The position numbers and the translations under genes are program-made. A model generated the notes under the pieces. That model was given only the letters and a program-made list of their open reading frames with translations. It did not search any database and was not told the DNA's origin. A stretch of DNA of 64,000 bases. Source: Symbiodinium natans (Eukaryota > Sar > Dinophyceae > Suessiales > Symbiodiniaceae). The DNA lies in contig CAJNDS010002581.1 of NCBI GenBank assembly GCA_905221605.1, positions 1 to 64,000 of the forward strand, given 5' to 3'. Positions 19,568 through 32,900 of the stretch are shown here, piece by piece. The first letter of the stretch is position 1, and every line of letters begins with the position of its first letter.

Positions 19568-20887
19568 TTCAAGTAGATACGAATTCCTTTGAGAGGAAGG
19601 GTTCCCTACTCGACTACTCGACGTGGGTGGATTCGCAGAATAGGGGGACGATTGGATTTCGTGCGTCTGTGTTCTTGGGAGGTTCCTCTCCAAAAATACT
19701 CTCTTGCGGGGTTCTTCAGGGCCTCAAGGATACTCGGCAAAACTCTCTGCAGGCGGGTCGGTGAAGGATACTCGGCGGCGGGTTAGGTACATCGTCTCCG
19801 CGGAGCGCGGGCTTCTCTGCGGGGGTGGGCACTCCGGGATACTCGGCGGGAATCTTTCTGCGGTTCTCGGTTGACCACATCAAGCGTGGGCAAAAACTAC
19901 AAATATCTTTCTTCATGTACATGACCGTATCATTCAGACAGACGTACATATATATATATATATGTCGTATGCATATATATATATATGGTCAACCCCTCCC
20001 CATGATCCGTACAGCACAAAAAAAACTCGAGTTTTTCGTTTTTCAGCGGAAATACCGAAAGACACGTGGGAAAAAAAAAAACACTTTGCTTTTTTGTTTA
20101 AAGAAAACAATGCTGGGAGGAGATGTTTCGGGTGTCACTCCGATGTTTTGGTCTTATTGGTTTTCCCTCGTGTTTTGGTATTCAGCTGAAAAACCCCAAA
20201 CAAACCTAGAGTTTTGGTGGTTTTTACTGCCACCAGATGGTGAAAAAGCAGCCAAAAACTCCAGGATTTTGGTTTTCAGGTGAAACACCAAAAAAAGAGG
20301 GAAAACCAAAACAACAAACCGCACCAACACCAAAAACATCTGCTCCCAGGAGTGGGTTTTTTCTCCCCACGTGTCAATAAAACCGAAACATGAGAGACAC
20401 CCAAAACATCTCCTCCCAGGGTTGGTTTGTTGGTGTTTCTATTTGTCTGTTAGACCATTTGAGCGAAATGCTTTTACAAATGACCACGCCGAGCACCAAG
20501 CACTTGTTTTTGAGCTGCGCTGCTCCTCATTCCGACTGGTAGTTCCTGCAGCGGTGGAATCTCTTAGGGATGCTGTGCGATGGAAGCAATCAGGATTGCC
20601 ATGCTTGCCTGTTAGTTCCAATTTATTAGATAAGCCTGCTACTAGCCAAAAACACACGAACAAAGAATCACAAATCTGGACAGAACCACCCAAAACCAAG
20701 CCCAAGAGAAAACAACAGCTCAAAAAACTCAATCAGAATTACACACACAAAAACAATCAAATAGCCAAAGACAACAATATGCAAAACAACACAAGATTGT
20801 AAGGACAACTCTAAAAGACAAACTGAACAATAGCAAATAAGGAGAATTCTCCGGGAACCTATAGCCAGGAGACTTCTCTGGAAATTC

Positions 20888-20925
20888 AAGCCCCCCCCCC
20901 CCCCCCCCACCCTCCCCCCCCCCTC
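20888..20925 (+). repeat. poly-C tract
   Basis: About 38 bases that are nearly all C with one CACC-T interruption, bordered by an A-rich segment. This is a potential site of polymerase slippage and assembly error. Confidence 0.85.
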
Positions 20926-21360
20926 CGGAAAAAAAAACTCAAAAACAATTGCAAGGATAATTAATTCTCTGGAAGTCTGAACCAAAACAGAGAAAACAGA
21001 ACCAAAAGAACCCAAAACCTACAACAACACTCAAGGAGAACTCTGCGTATTCTGTTGGTTTAGCTTCCGGAGAATTCCTTTTGCGATTTTGTTTCTTTTT
21101 GTTTTGGTCGTTTGTTTTTTGGTTTGGTTTCCAGGGAATTATCGCTACAATGCTTTCGCTTAGGTTGTTTCCAGAGAGTTCTCCTGACACTCTTGCATAT
21201 CTTTTGGCTTCTTCTTGTTGTTTTTTTGGATTAGGTGTTCAATTATATCCTTACAGTTTTCGGCTTTTTGATTGCATTTTGGATCCTTGTGCAGCTTCTG
21301 AAGTGCAGAAGTTAACAATGTCGACGAATACAGAGAGCGTGGCTACATGGGGGTGGTGCC

Positions 21361-21475
21361 ATATATATATATATATGTTTATTATTATTAATGTTATTAT
21401 TCTTATTGTTATTATTATCATTATCATTATCATTATGATTATTATTTGTTATTATAATTACTATTGTGTATTATT
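21361..21475 (+). repeat. TA and ATT-type microsatellite
   Basis: A (TA)n start followed by ATTATTATT, CATTAT and related triplets. The Ile-rich open frames across it on both strands are artefacts. Confidence 0.85.
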
Positions 21476-22756
21476 ACGTTTGCTAACGCAGGCCTCGCAA
21501 CGTCAGTTGAGGGACTATGGGCTGGCACAGCAGACACTTCAGCAGCACGCAGGACTTTTCCTCATGCTCTGGTCAGCAATCGGTAAACTAAAGAGCTTAA
21601 ACTAAAGAGCCTAAAATTTGCGGGAAGCCAGCAGGAGAATGTTCGCAATTATACATATACATACACTTTTGTTCTAAACATGTTGACTGTATGTGTGTGT
21701 GGCACCGTGTAGTTGCACTTGCGGTGTGGAGGATCGCCCCAATGCCGACTCCCCTTTTAGTGTGGCCTGGGCTCCAAGGACTCCATGGTGCGCGGCGAGA
21801 TGTTCATCAACGCGGAGCCCAGTGTGGACGGCACGGGTTCGGCTTCGACGGCGTCCTGTGCTCACGTGCAGTGGCTGTGCACTTTTGGTTCATGTTGTAT
21901 TTGCTGCGCGGATGTGGGAACCACTCCCTAGGTTTCACAAGGCTGGTCGAAGCTCCTCACTGACAATGCCCAGCTTCCAACCCTCTTGGCGGCCCCGATA
22001 CCTTGAGGTGACCATGGTCTAAACCTGAAAATATAACCCTCTAAAACTCTAAAATTCTATATGCGCCCTAAAGAAAACTCTTCTTGGGGTGGTGGTTCGG
22101 AGAGGTAGGGCTGGTCTCCCAAAACTGCACCGAAGAGCACGTGGATAGTGTGGCCTTGCAGGAATTGGCGCCTGCGCGAGCAGGGAAGCGGACTGAAGCA
22201 CAGCAAGCACATCTTCGGCTCAGATACTGTCAGTAGTCACTTCTATATAAGTATGTATGTCAACATAGTCAAGAGTAGAAAGTGTTGTTCAGTGGATATG
22301 GACATGCAGTTGATTTCATGCGGCGCTTCGATCCATTTCGCTCCCTACGTTTACATGTCTAAAACGGTAAACGAACAAAGGGAAAGAGCACAACGTGAAT
22401 CACGACTCACCCCTTGCAAGCTCTTGGTTGTGCTATGGTTTGCTTCGTTTTGAGAAGATCTGTGCGTTGTTCCAGGCCTTCCAGCTGCACAAAATCGAGG
22501 GTCAGCTTTCTTTCAGTTTCTCCCTAATGCGCTTGCTCGGCAGTACTCATTACCGAGAAAATTAGGGTAATGTGACTTTATTACGAGCAATTAAGGCGAA
22601 GGAAAATATCATGTGAGGATTGGCGAAGGCTCACCATGAGGACAAACGGGCTTTTCCTGCCTATGATTATATATGTGCCCAAGCATACATCGTATATCAT
22701 ATATACATATATAGACATATATTTAGGAGCAATTTGTGCTTGATCGGGGTTGTCAA

Positions 22757-23088
22757 TCAGATGTCGCCTGGCCTTATCTGGTGCAGCTCCACGTGCTGGA
22801 GTCTCCGGGGTGACGGGAGGACGTCATCCTTCTCCAAGACAACCCGACAGGTTCCCAAGCAAAAGCTCGAATAATCTTCGACCTGGGCCAGGCTGACAAC
22901 AGCATCGAACAGCTGACGAACAGCAGACAACCAGCTATACAACCATAGCTGCCCCAACCAAAGAGACGTTCATCTGTGTGTGCCTTCGCCGGCATCCATC
23001 TTCCGTTCACATATGCCAGGACGCCTCCGTGCAGCTGCAAGAGTGAGTGCGAAGCACGAAGGCACAAACCAGACGATAAGAAAAGCAC
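22757..23088 (-). CDS. possible exon(s), hydrophobic segment, unrecognised
   Basis: Two overlapping minus-strand frames look coding. One has the segment ERLFGWGSYGCIAGCLLF, which could be a membrane helix. The other has AVVSLAQVEDYSSFCLG followed by a charged tail and a stop. They cannot both be used over their whole length, so at least one frame change or intron lies here. The same strand and nearby coding-like segments to 26.3 kb suggest the 3' part of a larger multi-exon gene. Confidence 0.3.
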
Positions 23089-23199
23089 AGCCTAAGAACA
23101 GCCATTGCCTAAGAACAGCCCAGCTTCAGGATCCACGGGCCGGACATGGGCGAAGTGACGACAGGGGGACTTGCAGGCGCTGCTGCTGGCGACGGCCCA

Positions 23200-24044
23200 C
23201 TAAGCAGTTGTAGACAGGGAGCGTGTCCTTGACTGCAAGTGGCCTACGTAAAGTCTATAGCATGTGAACACCCACAAAAATCCAGACAGATGTTGTGGGA
23301 GCTGAGCTTCTGGATGCTCGTCCAGGAACACGCCGGGTCCTGCAATGAACGCCGGCACTACCTTCTGGTGCGACACGGAGAAGTAGAGGACTTGTTCGCC
23401 GTCTCTGTAAGCTTGGGCGTCTGGCACCGGGGGCAGCACATCGTCCAGGTCCACGTGGACGAAGGCCCCGTCATCCTCCTGGTCCCAAAGGGGCTTGGCA
23501 AGATGATGCATGTTAGCAGCTGTTAGATCATGTTAGCACGTTAAGGCCGTTAAGGACCAACCATGAACACCAAAAATCCTCGCGTTCCCTCGGCACATCT
23601 TCGTCCAGGTCCAGGAGGCTCTGGGAGCTCTTCATGCGCAAGGAGAGCTGTTGGGACACTGTGGAGGGTTGTCGGGACAGCCGTGAAGCCTCCCAGTTCG
23701 AGTCCAGGCGCACCACCTTTTGCAAGGGACTGCACTCTTCACTTGCACATCTTGCACCCACCTCGGGTATCTGAATGCCAGTCAATATCATGACTCCCCA
23801 AAAGCATCCAAAAGCCACATTCTCAGGCCTCCCTCGGCTTCGTGGCAAGGTCGCTGGCGACATTTCGGTATCCGCTAAAGTCGTTCAAATCCATCTCCCG
23901 CAAGATGGTCTCGGGCACCTCCCACTGGACCAGGACCTTCCGAGTGCGCGGTGACCGCAGCGACCGCAGCGACCCCAAAGAGGCATTCGAGCTCGAAGCG
24001 GTCTTGCCGGTGTCGAGCTCGCTGCATTTGAAGGAAAGCGTCAT
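23200..24044 (-). CDS. exon fragments of an unrecognised minus-strand gene
   Basis: Three coding-like pieces. The segment at 24044-23823 has VLVQWEVPETILREMDLNDF, is highly charged and ends in an Ala-Thr-Lys-Pro-rich tail. A segment at about 23735-23560 contains SLLDLDEDVPREREDFW. The segment at 23511-23250 starts MHHLAKPLWDQEDDGAF and continues with an acidic, Val/Leu-rich stretch. These frames have the look of real protein and the plus-strand alternatives do not. I recognise no family, and intron ends are not fixed. Confidence 0.35.
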
Positions 24045-24596
24045 ACGGCCCCTCTTGGATACCAGCGTTGCCCTGGCCCCCCACCCGAAAGATCCCGCAA
24101 CCTTAAATGCCTGCTGCCTTCATCCGACAAAAGGGGCCTTTGCGTGCAGAAGGTATGGCTCAGACATGGGACCCTATCATGTTACTTCGATTTATGGAGG
24201 CCGCCTATGTAGAGACTTATGTCCCTTTATGCGCCTGCCGGTGGAGGGAGGGCGGATCCGGCGGAGGACGAGGAAACAAACCAGAGCCATGGCGCAGCAC
24301 CTGGGCCCAATATGTTGCAGTGGCTTCTTCGTCTTTGAGATATCGGATAGCTGATGCGATGCTCAAAGTGTAGATGTTCCATAGCATGTGTAGTTAGTAC
24401 TTGTGACAATAACCGCCCGCTCAACATCAGAAGATCCATCACAGGCGGACTGCGAACGGGTTCTCCACACGCTTCATCTGCGATTCGGCACTTGAGAGCA
24501 GGGCGAACGAGAAGCGAGAGGATTCATGCTTGGTAGGGTTTGGGTTTGGGGTTTCCAGTGATTGTGCAAGTTCGGATGCGCTCCGTTGCAGTAGCC

Positions 24597-26276
24597 CTAC
24601 GTTGACATGAAACTTGCAGGCCCAAACGTCTCGGCCGAGTCACAGCACAGTGAGTGTGATGCCAAGCACAATGGGGTAGCGGCTCGGATCAGGGCCGTCT
24701 TCCTCGGCATCCTGGAGCACAGAACGATGACAAGCATAAGTTTTTGTCCTTGGTCCCTTGGGCTTCCCAACAACTCCGCTTGTCTCAATCGGAACCCTAC
24801 GGGATCCTGACGACTGCCGAAGGGAATGGTTTGGATGACGGCGAAGACGGACGTGTGGCTCACCTGAAGGGATCAAAAAAAGGAAACCTGAAAACTTAAC
24901 ATCACAGGGGGATTCCGTTTTCACAGTGCTTTTCGGAGCGTCGAGTGATGAGAGCGGATCTCACTTGATCCCGCTTTGTTGCCGAGCCATTTCTGCCTTG
25001 ATGCCTCCTTACAACTTCAGAAGGCGCAGGCACCTCGCACCAAGAGCCAGCCAGGTCCTCGCTGGGAAGGCCCAGCGCCCCCACCTGGCAGGGCTAACAG
25101 GTTGTTGGGGTCTCGGTGGTTTGGGATATGCCGGCCTCTTCGAGGGTTAATAGCTTTGTGCCGGACGTGGACCAAACACCCGCGGTGGGATCGAGGAAGG
25201 CGCAGTCGTCTCCTCTGCGGCTTAGGATTATGAACCCCGAGTCCTTGAGAGCAACAGTGGGGGGTTCATGGCCCAAACATGAAAAACCATCTACACAATT
25301 TTCGAAAGGTCACCTACCGCCCCCCCCCCCCCGAGAGCGCTCCGAGGATTGGCGCGAGGGCGCTTGAAACGGATGGTGTCTGAGAGGCCTTGAACCTGGT
25401 CATCGCAAAACAAACTGCCAAATTGAGGGGGGCCTAATCCGTATGCCATGTGTTCTGATTCAAGAAGGTCAACGCCGTTCAGGAGCAATCCAACCTACCC
25501 ATGGATTGTTATGTGATGTTTTGGTCAGTTTTGAAGTTTTGAGATGTTTAGATTTTGGACTGGAGGGGGAGGGGGAACCGAACCCCAAGGGTTATACCAT
25601 GCCGATGCATTGCCATCTTGCCAGGGCGCCGGGACCACGGTGACTGTTCCGGCAGACTCCTGCAGAGCAGGGATTGGCAATTTTGGCAATGATTGGCACT
25701 GGGTTTAATCTTAGGCTTGGGATGGCTCCCTTCGCCCTCACCTGCGCCAAGGAAAGCTCCAAGACCGGGGAGTTCAGCTCGATGCCTTTCCCGCCAGCCA
25801 TGCCGCTTGGCAGCTTTTTGCTGACGGAGGGCGCCATCTCCGTGACGACCAGCCTGTCCCGTCTGTCGGCAGGCGGCCCTTTCACACTTTGTCACCCCAA
25901 CGGATCTCTCCCTCAAGCATGCCTTGGGCCTGTGGTTCTTCTGGGGATTGGGGATGGGGCCCTTGAGGCAAACACACCACTACACAGCCGAGGAGCAACA
26001 CATTCCCGCCCTTCGAGAGGTTCTGAAGGAGGGTCGACGGAAGGGAGATGGTGATCCTTTGTTCTGGAACGTCAAACAGCTGCAAGAAGCCGCAAGTGTT
26101 GGTTCTTGATGGTTCTTGTGTCCCGCAACATTGAAGCCCAGGCTCATCGAGGACATGTTGCTCGCGCGCGTCACACGGAGCAGGGATGTCGCATTTGTAC
26201 TCTTGCTCTGCAGCTTCACCACGGTAACGTTTCCTGCGAAGCTGCCAGGTGCACGCGCAGCCCTAAGCCCACACAT
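24597..26276 (-). CDS. exon fragments of a possible surface protein, unrecognised
   Basis: Coding-like minus-strand blocks in order: about 26276-26120 (GNVTVVKLQSKSTNATSLL, beta-strand-like); about 26085-25980 (LFDVPEQRITISLPSTLL, SKGGNVLLLGCVV); about 25885-25640 (DRLVVTEMAPSVSKKLP, SPVLELSLAQVRAKGAIP); about 25276-25110 (SGFIILSRRGDDCAFLDP); about 24863-24610 (SVFAVIQTIPFGSRQDPVGF). Alternating hydrophobic residues and Ser/Thr/Gly content suggest extracellular beta-rich domains on a large protein. It may continue into the blocks at 22.8-24.0 kb. No named domain is recognised. The frames change between blocks, as expected for short exons. Confidence 0.35.
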
Positions 26277-26879
26277 CTAAGGTGCGCTGGGGACAGGGCC
26301 CATAACTACAAGGTCGTGTGACCAACGAGTTTTAGACCACACAGGGAACGACATTGGGTGGAAATACAGGAGATATCGATGACTACATGTACAGATACCC
26401 CTGTATATATTCTAATTTGCCCCACGGATTCTTCCCCTGTCAAAAAGAATCTGAATTGTGAGAAAATACCTCAGCTGCCTCCCGCTCAGGCTGGTCAGGC
26501 CTGCTGGAATGTTCGTGGAGATGACGTCCTGCTCCTGCGGCTTCTGGTCACTGTGACCCGCCTTGGGCCTCAAACCTTTCCTGTGTTTTTATATGTGTAC
26601 ATGTATGCAACTTGAATGTCTTATCTATATACGTAAGTATGCTACTCCCCCCTCCCGGCGCCTGGGTGTCACTGCAAAAGTTAGCTTTTGCACTTTTGCA
26701 TCGGCATCAACGAACACGCGCCAGAAGAATTTTACAAGAACCAGATGGAATCCGGTGGACGATGCTGCCATGCATGTTCGCGAAAGAGCGGCAGGGGTAG
26801 TTTTACTTCATTGAACTCACTAACTAAATTTCAATACTGCATTTTAATCCGTAATTAGATTAAACTATGCTGTCAACCG
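26277..26879. other. no supported gene
   Basis: Short open frames only. AT-rich between about 26815 and 26900, just before the C-rich satellite begins. Confidence 0.45.
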
Positions 26880-26929
26880 CTTCGAGTGGTTAAATTCACT
26901 GAATTTCCGCCGACCCCAGCTGGAGCGGG

Positions 26930-29900
26930 GGCGGCGTCAGTGAAGACCCATAGTGCGCTCCATTCCCTGAGTTCCCATGGCCTCAGCACGCCCAAACCCT
27001 CGCCGGTACTCCATTCCCTGAGTTCATTCCCGTGCATGCCCAAACCCCCGTCGCTCCACCCGTGCCACCCATGGCCTCAGCACGCCCAAACCCACCCCCA
27101 CCCCCAACCCCTTTCCACACTTCCAGCTGCCACCCCCACCCCCCACCCCCACCCCCACCCCCAACCGCCCCCACCCCCACCCCCCACGCACCCCGCCCCC
27201 CACTGGACCCATGGCTCCTGGCCCCATTGGCTCATGGTCCACGGCCCATGGATGTGGCTTCTCAGCTGACTCAGCTGACTTTAAAGGGCCCCCTCCGCCC
27301 GCTGCCCGCTCCGCCCTCCGCCCTTCCAGCTCCGCCTACTCCCCCCTTGGCCCCTGCTCCCACTCTCCATCCCTCGACCTCCCCCGCTTGGCCCGCTTGC
27401 TCTACCCCCACCACCCACGCACCACCGTTCCCCGCCCATCCGCCCTTCCCGCTCTCCAAGCCCCCCACGCACCCCGCCATGCTTCTCATGGACCCATGGC
27501 TCCTGGTCCCATTCTTCATCCCTCGACCTGCATGCTGGTCCTAGCAGACTCCCCCCTTGCCCTCTGCTCCACCCCCACCCCCAACCCCCACCCCCTGCCA
27601 CCCCCAACCCCCAACCCCCACCCCCACGCACCCACACTTCCAACCCCCACCCCCACCCCCCCACGCACCCCGCCCCCACTAGACCCATGGCTCCTGGCCC
27701 CATCGGCTCATGGTCCACGGCCCATGGATGCGCGGCCCCCACTGGACGCCGGGCCCCATTGGCTCAGGGTCCACGACCCATGGATGTGGCTTCTCAGCCC
27801 GCTCCGCCCGCTCCGCCCTCCGCCCTTCCAGCTCCGCCTACTCCCCTTTGGCCCATGCTCCCACTCTCCATCCCCTTGACCACCCCTCATGGACCCAGCT
27901 CCCTCCCCTTACCCCTCACGCACCCTGCCCCGCCATGCCCTCATGGAGCCATGGCTCCTGGCCCCATGGCCCCCTCCGCCCCTACCCCCACCACCCACGC
28001 ACCCGCTCCCCGCCCATCCGCCCTTCCCATGGCTCCTGGTCCCATTCTTCATCCCTTGAGCTGCTCCACTCCCAACCGCAACCCCCACCCCCACCCCGCA
28101 CGCACCGCCCCACCCTGCCACCCCCAACCCCCAACCCCCACCCCCACCCACCCACACTTCCAACCCCCACCCCCACCCCCCACGCACCCCGCCCCCCACT
28201 GAACCCATGGCTCCTGGCCGCATTGGCTCATGGTCCACGGCCCATGGATGTGGCTTCTCAGCTGACTTTAAAGGGTCCCAGTGCATGCCCGGGCCCTCCG
28301 CCCGCTCCGCCCGCTCCGCCCCCTCCACCCTCCGCCCTTCCAGCTCCGCCTACTCTCTTCTGGCCCATGCTCCCACTCTCCATCCCCTTGACCTACCCCT
28401 CATGGACCCAGCTCCTACCCCCGCCATGCTTCTCATGGACCCATGGTCTTGGTCCCATTCTTTATTCCTGGACCTGCATGGCTGCCAATGCTGGTCCTGG
28501 CATCTCCCCCCTTGCCCAAGCCCCCCACGCACCCCGCCATGCTTCTTATGGACCCATGGCTCCTGGCCCCATTCTTCATCCCTCGACCTGCACCACGCCC
28601 GTGCTTGTCATGGCTCCACCCCCACCCCCAACCCCCACCCCCACACACCCCACCCTTTCCACACTTCCAACCCCCACCCCCCACGCACCCCGCCCCCCCA
28701 CTGGACCCATGGCTCCAACCCCCCACGCACCCACACTTCCAACCCCCACCCCCACCCCCCCCCCCCCACGCACCCCGCCCCCACTGGACCCATGGCTCCT
28801 GGCCCATTGGCTCATGGTCCACGGCCCATGGATGTGCTCCGCCCGCTGCAACGTCCGCCCTTCCAGCTCCGCCAACACCCCTTTGGCCCATGCTCCCGCT
28901 CTCCATCCCCTTGACCTAACCCTATGGACCCAGCTCCCTACCCCTTACCCCTCACCCTGCCCCGCCGCCCATGCCCCCTCATAAACCCATACCTCCTGCC
29001 CCCCACCCACGCACCGCCTATGCGCCCTGTCCCGCTCCGCATCTTTCCCCTTGCCCAAAGCCCGCCACGCACCCATGGCTCCTGGTCCACTCCCACCCGC
29101 AACCCCCACCCCCACCCCGCACGCACCCTCTGCCCCGCCGCCCGTGCTTGTCATGGACCCAATGGCTCCTGGCCCCATTGGCTCCTACCCCCACCCACCC
29201 ACACTTCCAACCCCCACCCCCACCCCCCACGCACCCCACCCCCCACTGAACAGCTGACGCCAAAGGGCCCCAGCCGGGCCCCCCGCCCGCTCCGCCCCCT
29301 CCGCCCTCCGCCCTTCCAGCTCCGCCTACTTCCCTCTGGCCCATGCTCCCACTCTCCATCCCCTTGACCTACCCCTCATCCCTACCCCTTACCCCTCACG
29401 CACCCATGCCCCTCATGGACCCATAGCTCCTGGCCCCATGGCTCCCATTTGTTATGGTCCACTGCCCAAGCAGGTGGCTTCTCCGCCCCTACCCCCACCA
29501 CCTCTACCCTTCCCGCTCCGCGTCCAAGCCCCCCACGCACCCCGCCATGCTTCTCATGGACGCATGGCTCCTGGTCCCATTCTTTATCCCTCGACCTGCA
29601 TGCTGCCAATGCTGGTCCCAGCAGACTCCCCCCTTGCCCAAGCCCCCCACGCACCCCGCCATGCTTCTCATGGACCCATGGCTCCTGGTCCCATTCTTCA
29701 TCCCTCGACCTGCATGGCTGCCAATGCTGGTCAAAAAAATGGCCCCTGCTCCACCCCACCCCCAACCCCCACCCACCCCGCGCACACCCTGCCACCCCCA
29801 ACCCCCACCCCCACGCACCCACACTTCCAACCCCCACACCCCCCCACGCACCCCCCCTTACTGGACCCATGGCTCCTGGCCCCATTGGCTCATGGTCCAC

Positions 29901-32900
29901 GGCCCATGGATGTGGCTTCTCAGCTGACTTTAAAGGCCCCAGTGCGGTGGGGGTTGGGGGTGGGGGGTGGAGCAGGGGCCATTTTTCGGACCAGCATTGG
30001 CAGCCAGGTCGAGGGATGAAGAATGGGACCAGGAGCCATGGGCGGGGTGCGTGGGGGGCTTGGGCAAGGGGGGGAGTATGCCAGGACCAGCAGCCCTGCA
30101 GGTCGAGGGATGAAGAATGGGACCAGGAGCCATGGGTCCATGAGAAGCATGGCGGGGTGCGTGGGGGGCTTGGGCAAGGGGAGAGCGGGAAGGGCGGATG
30201 GGCGGGGGGCGGGTGCGTGGGTGGTGGGGGAGGGGATGGAGAGTGGGAGCATGGGCCAAGGGGGAGTAGGCGGAGCTGGAAGGGCGGAGGGCGGAGCGGG
30301 CAGCGGGCAAAGGGGGCGGCCATGCACTCAATTTTTTCAAGTCAGCTAAGAAGCCACATCCATGGGCCGTGGACCATGAGCCAATGGGGCCAGGAGCCAT
30401 GGGTCCAGTGGGGGGCGGGGTGCGTGGGGGTGGGGTTGGGGGCATGGGGTGGGGGTGGGGGTTGGGGGTGGGGGTGGAGCCATGGGGCCAGGAGCCATGG
30501 GTCCAGGACAAGCGTGGGCGGCGAGGGTGTGTGCGGGGTGGGGGGGGTTGGGGGTGAGGGGCCATTTTTCGGACCAGCATTGGCAGCCATGCAGGTCGAG
30601 GGATGAAGAATGGGACCAGGAGCCAGCCATGCAGGTCGAGGGATGAAGAATGGGACAGGAGCCATGGGTCCATGAGAAGCATGGCGGGGTGCGTGGGGGG
30701 CTTGGGCAAGGGAGGGATTTGCAGGTAGAGGTGGGGGTAGGGGCGGAGAAGCCACCTGCTTGGGCCGTGGACCATAATGAATGGGGAGCCATGGGCCAGG
30801 AGCCATGGGTCCATGAGGGGCATGGGTGCGTGGGTAAGGGGTAGGGAGCTGGGTCCATGAGGGGTAGGTCAAGGGGATGGAGAGTGGGAGGGCCAGAGGG
30901 GAGTAGGCGGAGCTGGAAGTGCGGAGGGAGCGGGCGGAGCGGGCGGAGGGCCCGACCATGGACTGGGGCCCTTTAGTCAGCTGAGAAGCCACATCCATGG
31001 GACCATGAGCCAATGCGGCCAGGAGCCATGGGTTCAGTGGGGGGCGGGGTGCGTGGGGGGTGGGGTGGGGGTTGGAAGTGTGGGTGGGTGGGGGTGGGGG
31101 TTGGGGGTTGGGGGTGCGTACGGGATGGGGGTGGGGGTTGGGGGTTGGGGTGGAGCAGGGCCATATATAGGACCAGCATTGGCAGCCATGCAGGTCGAGG
31201 GATGAAGAATGGGACCAATGGGGCCAGGAGCCATGTGGGGGGGCGGGGTGCGTGGGGGGTGGGGGTGGGGGTTGGAAGTGTGGAAAGGGTGGGGTGTGTG
31301 GGGGTGGGGGTTGGGGGTGGGGGTGGAGCCATGACGCCAGGAACAAGGGGCCCATGACAAGCACGGGGCAGGGTGCGGAGGGGCATGGGCGGCGGGGTCG
31401 GAGCTGGGTCCATGAGGGTAGGTCAAGGGATGGAGAGTGGGAGCATGGGCCAAAGGGGAGTAGGCGGAGCTGGAAGGGCGGAGGGCGGAGCGGGCGGAGC
31501 GGGCACCCCATTCCGCACGCACCCTGCCACCCCCAAACTTCCAACCCCCACCCCCACCCCCACACACCCACACTTCCAACCCCCACCCCCACCGCTACGC
31601 ACCCCGCCCCCCACTGGACCCATGGCTCCTGGCCCCATTGGCTCATGGTCCACGACCCATGGATGTGGCTTCTCAGCTGACTTTAAGGGCCCAAGTGCAT
31701 GCCCAGGCCCTCCGCCCGCTCCGCCCACTCCGCCCTCCGCCCTTCCAGCTCCGCCTACTCCACTCTGGCTCATGCTCCCACTCTCCATCCCCTTGACCTA
31801 CCCCACATGGACCCAGCTCCCTACCCCTTACCCCTCACGCACCTGCCCCTCATGCCCAAGCAGGTGGCTTCTCCGCCCCTACCCCCACCACCCACACCCC
31901 GCCCCCCGCCCATCCGCCCTTCCCGCTCCGCATACTCCCCCCCTTGCCCAAGCCCCCCGCGCACCCCGCCATGCTTCTCATGGACCCATCTCTTGAGCAC
32001 CGCCTGGTCCCATTCTTCATCCCTCGACCTGCATGGCTGCCAATGCTGGTCCTATATATGGCCCCTGCTCCACCCCAACCCCCAACCCCCAACCCCCATA
32101 CCGCACGCACCCTGCCACCCCCAACCCCCAGCCCCCCCACCCACCCCCACCCCCCACGCACCCCGCCCCCCACTGGACCCATGGCTCCTGGCTTCTCAGC
32201 TGACTTTAAAGGGCCCCAGTACATGCCCAGGCCCTCCGCCCGCTCCGCCCGCTCCCCTCCGCCCTTCCAGCTCCGCCTACTCCCCTCTGGCCCATGCTCC
32301 CACTCTCCATCCCCTTGACCTACCCCTCATGGACCCAGCTCCCTACCCCTTACCCCGCCGCCCATGCCCCTCATGGCTCCTTGCCCCATGGCTCGCATGC
32401 TTCTCCGCCCCTACCCCCACGCACCCGCCCCCCGCCCCATGGCTCCTGGTCCCATTCTTCATTTTTTGAGCTGCATGGCTGCCAACGCTGGTCCTTTTTC
32501 TGGCCCCTGCTACCCCCACCCCCAACCCGCACCCCCACCCCGCACGCACCCTGCCCCGCCGCCATGGGCCCCTTGCTCCTGGCCCCATGGCTCCACCCCC
32601 CACCCCCACCCCCCACGCACCCCGCCCCCCCACTGGACCCATGGCTCCTGGCCCCATTGGCTCATGGTCCACGGCCCATGGATGTGGCTTCTCAGCTGAC
32701 TTTCGGGCCCAGTGCATGCCCGCTCCGCCCGCTCCGTCCGCCCTCCGCCCTTCCAGCTCCGCCTACTCCCCCCTTGGCGCACGCTCCCACTCTCCATCCC
32801 CTCGACCTCCCCCGCTTGGCCCGCTTGCCCTATCCCCCCCCGTTCATCCGCCCTTCCCGCTCCGCATACTCCCCCTCTTGCCCAAGCCCCCCACGCACCC

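Larger units (their letters stand above)
19568..22756. other. gene-poor, simple-repeat-rich stretch
   Basis: The motif GGATACTCGGC occurs three times between about 19725 and 19845. (TA)n runs lie near 19950-19985. Short AAACACC/GGTTTTC-type A- and T-rich repeats fill 20020-20420. A near-pure C run of about 38 bases lies at 20888-20925. Trinucleotide AT-rich repeats (ATT/TTA) lie at 21361-21475. Open frames at 20371-20802, 21081-21605 and 21691-22022 have no recognisable domain and mostly follow composition. Confidence 0.5.
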
